Translations under genes and position numbers: made by a program
The notes under the pieces: model-generated
What the model was told of the DNA's origin: nothing
What the model saw: only the letters and a program-made list of their open reading frames with translations
Database searches by the model: none
Origin: an uncultured Opitutaceae bacterium
GTDB lineage: Bacteria; Verrucomicrobiota; Verrucomicrobiia; Opitutales; Opitutaceae
Length of the DNA stretch: 50,449 nt
Assembly: GCA_903891325.1 (NCBI GenBank)
Contig: CAITEC010000093.1
Location: 1-50,449 of the forward strand
Reading direction: 5' to 3'
Part shown: one piece after another, positions 44,746-50,449 of the stretch
How the letters are laid out: each line of letters starts with the position of its first letter
How positions within the stretch are numbered: the first letter of the stretch is position 1

Positions 44746-45780
44746 GTGATCCTCGCAATTGAGAGCTCCTGCGACGAGTCCGCGGTCGCGCTCTTCGACC
44801 CGTCCAGGGGAATGGCGGGGGAGTGGGTTCACTCCCAGGTGGAGGTGCACGGGCGGCATGGCGGCGTCGTCCCCGCCCTGGCCGCGCGCGAGCACCTGGC
44901 CCACCTCCCGGCGCTGATCGGCCTTGCCGCCGGCGCGGCCGCGGGGGCCGGCATAGACCGGGTGGCGGTCACCCGCGGCCCCGGCCTGGCTCCCTGCCTT
45001 GCGCTCGGTGTCGCGGCGGCCAAGTCCCTGGCGCTCTCACTGCGCGTTCCCCTTGCCGGGATCAATCATCTCCGCGGGCACGCCTGGTCACCCTTCATCG
45101 CGCTCCACGGCGGGGATCCCGCGGGATTTTCCGGGAGGCTCGGCGGCCTGCTGCCGCACCTCGGGCTCATCGTGTCGGGCGGGCACACGCTCCTCCTCTC
45201 GATCGGGGCGGACCGGCGGATCACCGAGCTTTCCTCGACCCGGGATGATGCGGCCGGCGAGGCCCTCGACAAGGGCGCCAAGCTCCTCGGGCTTGGCTAC
45301 CCCGGGGGGCCGCTCGTTGAAATGCACGCTGCCGGCGGCAGGATCGACGCGTTCGATTTCCCCCGGGGCCTGCCGCGGCGCGAGGACCTCGACTTCAGCT
45401 TCTCCGGCCTCAAGACGAGCCTGCGCTACCAGATCGAGGGCATGGCCGCCGAGGCGGTGGCCGCCCGGCGTTCGGACCTGTGCGCGGCCTACCAGGAGGC
45501 CGTGGTCGGAGCCCTGGCGTCCAAGGCGGGCGCCGCGCTGGGCCGGGCGCCTTATCGCAGCCTCGGGCTTTCCGGCGGCGTTGCGGCGAACGCCCGCCTC
45601 CGCGCCGCGCTCCAGGCCGAGGCGCAAGCCCGCGGGCTTCCGCTGCTGTCGGCTCGTCCCGGGCACACCGGCGATAACGCCGCCATGATCGCGTTTGCGG
45701 CGTGGATGGAGGAGGGGACACCAGGCCCCGGGGGGATGGGGGTTTCGATTGAGCCGGGGCTGGCGCTTTGCGATAGGTGA
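44746..45780 (+). CDS. tsaD: tRNA N6-adenosine threonylcarbamoyltransferase TsaD
   Basis: This 344-residue ASKHA-fold enzyme transfers threonylcarbamoyl to A37 of ANN-decoding tRNAs with TsaB/TsaE. Metal-binding His108 and His112 lie in NHLRGHAWSP, and ESSCDESAVALFD, VTRGPGLAPCLALG, GLIVSGGHTLLL, DDAAGEALDKGAKLLGLGYPGGP and SGGVAANARLR are diagnostic. The start is GTG at 44746, 4 bases after the protease stop. Length matches the family. tsaB and tsaE are not in the window. Confidence 0.95.
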   Translation: MILAIESSCDESAVALFDPSRGMAGEWVHSQVEVHGRHGGVVPALAAREHLAHLPALIGLAAGAAAGAGIDRVAVTRGPGLAPCLALGVAAAKSLALSLRVPLAGINHLRGHAWSPFIALHGGDPAGFSGRLGGLLPHLGLIVSGGHTLLLSIGADRRITELSSTRDDAAGEALDKGAKLLGLGYPGGPLVEMHAAGGRIDAFDFPRGLPRREDLDFSFSGLKTSLRYQIEGMAAEAVAARRSDLCAAYQEAVVGALASKAGAALGRAPYRSLGLSGGVAANARLRAALQAEAQARGLPLLSARPGHTGDNAAMIAFAAWMEEGTPGPGGMGVSIEPGLALCDR

Positions 45781-45804
45781 TGTCTCCGGGGCCTGGCTGC
45801 AGAA

Positions 45805-45832
45805 ACCTGAGACCTGAGACCTGAAACCTGAG
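45805..45832. repeat. four tandem heptamers ACCTGAG/A
   Basis: Four direct copies of a 7-bp unit, ACCTGAG ACCTGAG ACCTGAA ACCTGAG (45805-45811, 45812-45818, 45819-45825, 45826-45832), fill the 76-base gap between the convergent tsaD and rpoN genes. One copy differs in the last base. There is no coding interpretation. The unit length of 7 is not a multiple of 3, and the block is outside any gene. Confidence 0.9.
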
Positions 45833-45856
45833 TCGATCCTCTAGGCTTCAGGCGGG

Positions 45857-47353
45857 CTAATCGTAGGTCCGCCGCAGATTGCTCGGCAGGATCCCAAGCT
45901 CCTCGCGGTACTTGGCGACCGTCCGCCGGGCTATCGTGATCCCTTTGCCCAGGAGCCTGCCGACGATCTCCTGGTCGCTGAGGGGCGATCCGCCGTCCTC
46001 GATCGAAATCAGGTCGGCTATCATCTCCTTTACGCTCGTGTTCGACACGGACGAGCCGCTCTCCGCCCGGTAGCCGGGAGTGAAGAAGTACTTGAACTCG
46101 AAGACCCCGTGGGGGGTCTTGATGTACTTGTTGGCGATCGCGCGGCTGACGGTGGTCTCGTGCACCCCGACAATCGAGGCGATCTGGGTCATCGTCAGCG
46201 GCTGGAGGTGCGACACCCCGTGCTCAAAAAACGGGGCCTGGGCCTTGATGATCTCCCGCGTGATCCTCTCGATCGTGCGCTGCCTCTGCTCAATGGAATC
46301 GATCAGGAACTTTCCCGAGCGCATCCGCTCGCGCAGGTAGTCGCGCTCCGCCTTTGTGAGGGATCCCCGCGCGATCAGCTCACGGTAGGTGGCGGAGATG
46401 CGCAGCCTGGGAATGTAGTCGCTGTTGAGCAGGATCTTCCACTCATCGCCGTCCCTTTCCACGGTGACGTCGGCGACAACGACCCGGTTGCTGTCCTCGG
46501 CAAACCGCCTTCCGGGGGCCGGATCCAGCCGGCCGATCTCCTCGATCGCCGCCTGGATGTCGTCGGGCTGCGCGGCGAGCTTTCGGGCGATCTCCGGGAT
46601 TCGCCGCCGCGACAGCAGTTCAAAATGCTCCTTCACGATCCGGGCCGGGAGCGATTCGCCCCGCCCATTGGCCGCAAGCTGCGCCAGGAGGCACTCGGCG
46701 AGGGAGCGGGAACCGATGCCGGCCGGGTCGAAGGACTTCAGGGCGGCCGTCGCCTCCTGGACCGCCTCGAGGGAAAGCCCTGACTGCAGCGCAAGGTCCG
46801 CGGCGCTCTGCGTGAGAAACCCCCGGTCATCCAGGCTTCCGACCAGATGCCGCATGGCGTCGACCGCGCCGGGCGACAACTCCGCCAGCTCGGCCTGCCT
46901 CATCAGGTGCTCCTGGAGCGAGGTCTCGCTGACCAGGGAATCGAAGAAATGCTGCCGCCGCTCGGAGTCCTCCTGGGTGTAGGTGCGCGTTCCCGCCGGG
47001 CCCGAGTCGCGCCAGTCCTCGTCGAACTTGCCCATGATCGCGAACTCCTTGGAAAAATCCATCTCCTCGCGGGTTTCACCGGAATCCCGCGGGGTCTCGC
47101 TCTCCGGCCCGCGCTCGTCCGAGGCGTCGCCCGCCGGGCGCTCATCCTTCTCATCCGCCGCCTTTTCCGCCCCGGTTCCCTCCATGGGGAGTTCCTCCAG
47201 GGTTGGATTGCTCTGAAGCTCCTCCTGGATGACGGAGCGCAGGTCGAGGGCGGCCACCTGGAGAATCTTGAGCGACTGGCGCAGTTGCGGCGCCAGCACC
47301 ATCGACTGGCTCTGGCGCTGCCTCAGCTGGGTGCTGAATCCCGCCCCGCTCAT
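45857..47353 (-). CDS. rpoN: RNA polymerase sigma-54 factor
   Basis: This 498-residue sigma-54 directs RNA polymerase to -24/-12 promoters activated by AAA+ enhancer-binding proteins. Region I is the Gln/Leu-rich N-terminus (TQLRQRQSQSMVLAPQLRQSLKILQ in pieces), followed by an acidic variable region II (about 60-110). The core-binding and DNA-binding domains follow, with HLQPLTMTQIASIVGVHETTVSRAI as the helix-turn-helix and the RpoN box ARRTVAKYRE (475-484) near the C-terminus. All parts are intact. It is divergent from the HesB gene. No cognate activator is in this window; the receiver-kinase hybrid has no AAA+ domain. Confidence 0.96.
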   Translation of the reverse strand: MSGAGFSTQLRQRQSQSMVLAPQLRQSLKILQVAALDLRSVIQEELQSNPTLEELPMEGTGAEKAADEKDERPAGDASDERGPESETPRDSGETREEMDFSKEFAIMGKFDEDWRDSGPAGTRTYTQEDSERRQHFFDSLVSETSLQEHLMRQAELAELSPGAVDAMRHLVGSLDDRGFLTQSAADLALQSGLSLEAVQEATAALKSFDPAGIGSRSLAECLLAQLAANGRGESLPARIVKEHFELLSRRRIPEIARKLAAQPDDIQAAIEEIGRLDPAPGRRFAEDSNRVVVADVTVERDGDEWKILLNSDYIPRLRISATYRELIARGSLTKAERDYLRERMRSGKFLIDSIEQRQRTIERITREIIKAQAPFFEHGVSHLQPLTMTQIASIVGVHETTVSRAIANKYIKTPHGVFEFKYFFTPGYRAESGSSVSNTSVKEMIADLISIEDGGSPLSDQEIVGRLLGKGITIARRTVAKYREELGILPSNLRRTYD

Positions 47354-47447
47354 GGCTTAGTAGGTGCTTCCACGATCCGACAAGAATCCCGACCATCCCC
47401 GGTTGCAAGACCGCAAACCCGAATTGGCCCGAAATATGCTGCACTTA

Positions 47448-47475
47448 TTGACAGGTAAAGTTTTCCCCCTACCGT
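47448..47475 (+). promoter_or_regulatory. possible sigma-70 promoter for the iron-sulfur protein gene
   Basis: A perfect -35 box TTGACA (47448-47453), a 16-base spacer, then TACCGT (47470-47475) as a weak -10 (3 of 6 matches). The GTG start at 47482 lies 6 bases downstream of the -10, so transcription would begin about at the start codon, giving a leaderless message. This is speculative. Confidence 0.35.
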
Positions 47476-47481
47476 CTGGTT

Positions 47482-47799
47482 GTGATAACACTCACTCCAC
47501 GCGCCGCCCGCCAGGTTCGAACCATGGCAGGGGACACCGACTCACCCGGCCGCAGTCTCCGGCTCTTCGTCGAGACCGGCGGGTGTTCGGGCCTCCAGTA
47601 CGGCATGTCCTTCGACCTTCCCAAGGAAGGCGACCAGGCCTTTGAGAGCGAGGGAATGACGATCCTGGTCGACGGTGTGGCCCTCAGCCAGCTGAGCGGA
47701 TCGAGCATCGACTTCGACGACGGGCTGCAGGGCAAGGGATTCGAGATCAAGAATCCGAACGCGAAGACGACCTGCGGGTGCGGAAAATCGTTTAACTGA
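47482..47799 (+). CDS. HesB/IscA-family iron-sulfur cluster carrier (ErpA/IscA-like)
   Basis: This 105-residue A-type Fe-S carrier has the three conserved cysteines, Cys35 in ETGGCSGLQY and Cys98 and Cys100 in TTCGCGKSF. It should accept assembled clusters and pass them to apo-proteins; ilvD and the ActB protein in this window are possible clients (inference). Start is GTG at 47482; the N-terminus MITLTPRAARQVRTM is the normal family start. It is divergent from rpoN and convergent with ubiE, with a large inverted repeat in between. No iscS, iscU or suf gene is nearby. Confidence 0.92.
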   Translation: MITLTPRAARQVRTMAGDTDSPGRSLRLFVETGGCSGLQYGMSFDLPKEGDQAFESEGMTILVDGVALSQLSGSSIDFDDGLQGKGFEIKNPNAKTTCGCGKSFN

Positions 47800-47819
47800 C
47801 GGCCTGTAGCCGTCGTCCG

Positions 47820-47900
47820 ATGTAGCCGGGGTCCCAGACCCCGGGGATTGGGGATACGAAACAGGACTCCGAGCACCGGGGTCTGGGACCCCGGCTACAT
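47820..47900. repeat. perfect 25-bp inverted repeat, REP-like or bidirectional terminator
   Basis: Arms at 47820-47844 and 47876-47900 are exact reverse complements (ATGTAGCCGGGGTCCCAGAC... and the mirror) over 25 bases, with a 31-base loop. Each arm itself also contains an 8-bp hairpin, CCGGGGTC-CCA-GACCCCGG, so nested folding is possible. A separate 5-bp hairpin (ACGGC ctgta GCCGT, 47799-47813) precedes it. The element lies between convergent hesB and ubiE. No T run follows, so its use as a terminator is uncertain; the arrangement resembles a repetitive extragenic palindromic element. Confidence 0.9.
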
Positions 47901-47901
47901 T

Positions 47902-48609
47902 TCAATCCGGTTTGCGCGCTTCATGCAGCGCCACGATCCCGAAAGTGAGCCCCTGGGATTTCACGTCCTCAAACCCCGCCGCCGCTATCTCGGCGGAGAG
48001 CGCTTCCCTCCCGGGGAAGGCTCGGATCGTCTTGTTGAGATACACATAGGCCGCCCGGTCGCCAGTCACCAGCCCGGCCAGGGCGGGGAGGATCCTCTCC
48101 AGGTAGAGGAAGTAGAACGGCCTGAACCAGCGCCGCGGCTGGGAGAACTCCAGCACGAAGATCCGGCCTCCGGGGCGCAGGATCCGGCGCATTTCCTCAA
48201 GTGATCGCCGCCGATCGGCCATGTTGCGCAGGCCGAAGGCAATCGTCACCGCGTCGAATTCCCCCGCCGCCTGCGGAAGGTTGAGCCCGTCCCCGGGCAG
48301 GAAATGCACGTTCGCGAAGCGGCCCGGGACGGCCGCCTTCTTTCGCTCGGCTTCCTCCAGCATCGGCGGGCAGAAATCCATACCGGTGATCCGGGCGGAT
48401 GGGGAGCGCCCGCTGAGCGCAAAGGCAACATCCCCGCTCCCCGTCGCCAGGTCGAGGATGTCCCGGGGGGACGAGTCGCAGACAGCGGCCACCAGCTTCC
48501 TTCGCCAGGCATAGTCGCGGCCCAGGCTGAGGAGGTGATTGGCCGCGTCGTAGCGGCGCGCGATTCGCGCGAACATTGAACGCACTGCTCCTGTCTCGGG
48601 GACGCTCAT
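47902..48609 (-). CDS. ubiE: demethylmenaquinone / ubiquinone C-methyltransferase
   Basis: This 235-residue SAM methyltransferase of the UbiE/MenG family adds the ring methyl in the last step of menaquinone (or a C-methylation in ubiquinone) synthesis. Motifs are ARRYDAANHLLSLGRDYAWRRK at the N-terminus, ILDLATGSGDVAFAL (SAM loop), GMDFCPPML, DAVTIAFGLRNMADR and LEFSQP near the end. The gene products fit the ACIII of this window, which is commonly fed by menaquinol. The start is at MSVPETGAVRS (48609). The stop is one base from the inverted repeat. Confidence 0.92.
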   Translation of the reverse strand: MSVPETGAVRSMFARIARRYDAANHLLSLGRDYAWRRKLVAAVCDSSPRDILDLATGSGDVAFALSGRSPSARITGMDFCPPMLEEAERKKAAVPGRFANVHFLPGDGLNLPQAAGEFDAVTIAFGLRNMADRRRSLEEMRRILRPGGRIFVLEFSQPRRWFRPFYFLYLERILPALAGLVTGDRAAYVYLNKTIRAFPGREALSAEIAAAGFEDVKSQGLTFGIVALHEARKPD

Positions 48610-48615
48610 TATGAT

Positions 48616-48645
48616 TTGACGTAATTCGATTCACCCAAATACTTT
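48616..48645 (+). promoter_or_regulatory. possible promoter of the HU-family gene
   Basis: TTGACG (48616-48621) and TACTTT (48640-48645) are separated by 18 bases, a plausible sigma-70-type promoter. A good ribosome site AAAGGA follows near 48682, before ATG at 48692. The -10 is weak. Confidence 0.4.
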
Positions 48646-48691
48646 ATCTCCAGAGAATCAACCGCCAGAACGTCGCAACGAAAGGAATCTT

Positions 48692-49012
48692 ATGTCAACC
48701 AACCTGACCAAGAGGGAAATCGTTCTCGAAATTTATCGCAAGACGGGCTTTCCGCAAAAGCAGATTGTCGACACCGTCCAGCAGACCCTCGAGATCGTGC
48801 AAAGGGCGCTCGCGAACGGACGCAATGTGGAATTGCGCAACTTCGGGGTGCTCGAAGTCCAGGTGCGCAAGCAGCGCATCGGGCGCAATCCGAACAAGCC
48901 TGAGGCTGAGGTCGTCATTCCCCAGCGGGCCGTCGTCAAGTTCAAGTCCGGCAAGATACTCAAGCAACAGCTCAAGAAGCTCGATATCGCCAAGTTGATC
49001 GGTCAGGCTTGA
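48692..49012 (+). CDS. HU/IHF-family DNA-binding protein
   Basis: This 106-residue nucleoid protein bends DNA as a dimer. The N-terminal helices read KREIVLEIYRKTGFPQKQIV, and the arm motif GRNPNKPEAEVVIP contains the intercalating Pro in the usual GRNPxx position. ELRNFGVLEVQ and KFKSGKILKQQL are the beta-saddle and C-terminal helix; the extension KKLDIAKLIGQA is short. HU versus IHF subtype cannot be decided. A clear Shine-Dalgarno sequence precedes it. It ends one base before hisS, so both are probably transcribed together. Confidence 0.93.
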   Translation: MSTNLTKREIVLEIYRKTGFPQKQIVDTVQQTLEIVQRALANGRNVELRNFGVLEVQVRKQRIGRNPNKPEAEVVIPQRAVVKFKSGKILKQQLKKLDIAKLIGQA

Positions 49013-49013
49013 G

Positions 49014-50357
49014 ATGACATTTCAAAGCCTTCCGGGCTTTCGCGAATTCTATCCCGAGGACCTCGCCCGCCGCAGCCACCTCTTCGACTCCTGGCGCCGG
49101 ACGGCGCGTTCCTTCGGTTTTTCGGAGTACGACGCTCCGGTCCTCGAGCCCCTGGAGCTTTACAAGGCCAAGTCCGGTGACGAGATAGAGGGGCAGCTCT
49201 TCAGCTTCACCGACAAGGGCGGCCGGGAGGTTGCACTGAGGCCGGAAATGACCCCCTCGGTCTGCCGCCTGGTCGGCGAGCGGGCCGGCTCCCTCAAGCG
49301 CCCGATCAAGTGGTTCAGCATCGCCGAGTTCTACCGCTATGAACGGATGCAGAAGGGCCGGGGGCGCTGCTTCTTTCAGTTCAATGCCGACATTTTTGGC
49401 GAGGCCGGCCCCCAGGCCGAGCTCGAGCTGATCCCGCTGCTGGTCCAGTGCCTGTGCGCCTTCGGCCTGACGGAGGCCGACTTCTTCGTGCGGCTGAGCG
49501 ACCGGAACCTCTGGTGGCACGCCCTCGAGGTCCTGGGCCTGGGCGAGGCGCGGATCCGAAGCGTCCTTTCGGCGATCGACAAGTTTGAAAAGCTCGGCGA
49601 CGACGCGTTCAAGGCGGACGCGGAGAAGTTCGGCCCCCTGGACCCGGCGCTGAAGGAGCGCATCCTCGGACTGCTTGCGATCAAGTCGCTGCCGGCGATC
49701 GAGGCGGCAATCGGGGACCTGCGCCGGATCGCGGCCGGGCCCGGGCCGGAGGCTGCCGCAACCCGCCTGGAGGCGCGGCTCGCGGACTGGAAGCGCCTCC
49801 TGCAGGGGCTTGGCGCAATGGGCCTGGGACGCTTCATCGAGGTAGACCTCGGGGTGGTCCGCGGGCTGGCCTATTACACGGGTTTTGTCTTCGAGGCGTT
49901 CGACCGCAAGGGGGAGCTGCGCGCGATCGCCGGAGGCGGGCGCTACGACGACCTTGTTGAGAAGCTCGGGGGCCCCGCGCTCCCGGCGGCCGGTTTCGCG
50001 ATCGGCGACATGACCTTCGCCCTTCTTCTCGAGCAGCGCGGGCTGATGCCGGCGCTTACCGCATCGCCGGATGTCTACTGCGTCATTGGCGGGGAGAGCG
50101 AGCGGCTCGCGGCCTTTGCCGACATCCAGGCGCTCCGGGCGGCGGGGGTTTCCGTCGAGTATCCCTTCAAGGACCTGGGTTTTGGCAAGCAGTTCAAGGC
50201 CGCCGCCGAGGCGGGGGCGAAGGTCGCCCTCATCTACGGAAGCGAGGAACTCGCAAAGGGCGTCGTGAAGCTCCGCGACATGCGCGCGCGCTCCGAGCGG
50301 GACGTCGCGCGCGCGGACGTGCTCTCCGCCGTGCGCGAGCTGCTGGGCGCGAGCTGA
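49014..50357 (+). CDS. hisS: histidyl-tRNA synthetase (HisS, or HisZ-like paralogue)
   Basis: This 447-residue class II aminoacyl-tRNA synthetase for histidine has motif 1 near LPGFREFYPED, motif 2 in FYRYERMQKGRGRCFFQFNADIFG (pieces of the ATP site), the histidine-specific RGLAYYTGFVFEAFDR and GGGRYDDL, and a C-terminal anticodon-binding domain (about 340-445). Length and the anticodon domain favour HisS over HisZ, which usually lacks that domain. It follows the HU-like gene with a one-base gap and ends before the window edge. The last 92 bases of the window (50358-50449) show no gene or convincing signal. Confidence 0.92.
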   Translation: MTFQSLPGFREFYPEDLARRSHLFDSWRRTARSFGFSEYDAPVLEPLELYKAKSGDEIEGQLFSFTDKGGREVALRPEMTPSVCRLVGERAGSLKRPIKWFSIAEFYRYERMQKGRGRCFFQFNADIFGEAGPQAELELIPLLVQCLCAFGLTEADFFVRLSDRNLWWHALEVLGLGEARIRSVLSAIDKFEKLGDDAFKADAEKFGPLDPALKERILGLLAIKSLPAIEAAIGDLRRIAAGPGPEAAATRLEARLADWKRLLQGLGAMGLGRFIEVDLGVVRGLAYYTGFVFEAFDRKGELRAIAGGGRYDDLVEKLGGPALPAAGFAIGDMTFALLLEQRGLMPALTASPDVYCVIGGESERLAAFADIQALRAAGVSVEYPFKDLGFGKQFKAAAEAGAKVALIYGSEELAKGVVKLRDMRARSERDVARADVLSAVRELLGAS

Positions 50358-50449
50358 AATCGAGCGATTGATTTCGTTCCGCACTCCGGCTTGCGGTGGA
50401 GCGCGATCTCCGAGCGCGCTTGTCCGGCAACTGAGTCAAGCAAGCGCGC

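Noticed and set aside
1..50449. tRNA, rRNA, CRISPR arrays, insertion sequences, phage genes
   Set aside because: No cloverleaf, repeat-spacer pattern, transposase or integrase was seen in any gap; gaps are short and the genes are housekeeping-like.

Overview
This window is a compact, GC-rich bacterial chromosome segment: about 50 genes, most of them a few bases apart or overlapping by ATGA, with no non-coding stretch longer than about 250 bases. The gene set suggests a Gram-negative diderm of the Verrucomicrobiota, most likely an Opitutia-like lineage. The evidence is lipid A and heptose genes (lpxK, hldD), an alternative complex III (ACIII) respiratory cluster, a UbiE/MenG quinone methyltransferase, sigma-54, and several genes whose leaders lack a Shine-Dalgarno sequence. 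The phylum is an inference from gene content, not a proven assignment. I saw no tRNA, rRNA, CRISPR array, insertion sequence, phage gene or integrase.

Layout. 1-4825 (minus): an unrecognised membrane-anchored Gln-rich protein, a topoisomerase III-type enzyme and a class V aminotransferase. 4889-9202 (plus): a translationally coupled run of lpxK, M29 aminopeptidase, adenosine deaminase-like protein and RluA-family pseudouridine synthase. 9154-14350 (minus): ilvD, pgi, a tiny lipoprotein, rsmI and a Ppx/GppA phosphatase. 14456-16299 (plus): scpB and pheA, then an amidohydrolase (16316-17209) and a four-gene TolC / adaptor / permease / ATPase export system (17303-21800).

21942-32803 (plus) is the centrepiece. 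It holds a complete ACIII operon, actA-actF, encoding a quinol:electron-acceptor oxidoreductase. It is translationally coupled to a small membrane protein, a CcoN-like polytopic protein, a CcoO-like monoheme cytochrome and another membrane-anchored monoheme cytochrome. The CcoN-like protein has the fold-defining sequence of a cbb3 oxidase subunit I. By my motif alignment, however, nearly every heme and CuB histidine is replaced, mostly by glutamine. It therefore cannot be an ordinary oxidase and looks like a heme-free structural or proton/quinone-handling partner of ACIII. This is the most interesting object in the window.

32810-38253 (minus): an RsuA-family pseudouridine synthase, an SH3-domain exported protein, folD, a receiver-kinase hybrid, proC and hldD. 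38500-42073 (plus): a flavodoxin-less CysJ-like reductase, then the fatty-acid genes fabG-acpP-fabF. 42087-43372 (minus): rpmB and a MidA/NDUFAF7-type methyltransferase. 43452-45780 (plus): a carboxy-terminal processing protease and tsaD. 45857-47353 (minus): rpoN. 47482-47799 (plus): an IscA/ErpA-type iron-sulfur protein. 47902-48609 (minus): ubiE/menG. 48692-50357 (plus): an HU/IHF-family protein and hisS. The hesB-ubiE junction carries a perfect 25-bp inverted repeat, and the tsaD-rpoN junction carries four tandem heptamers.
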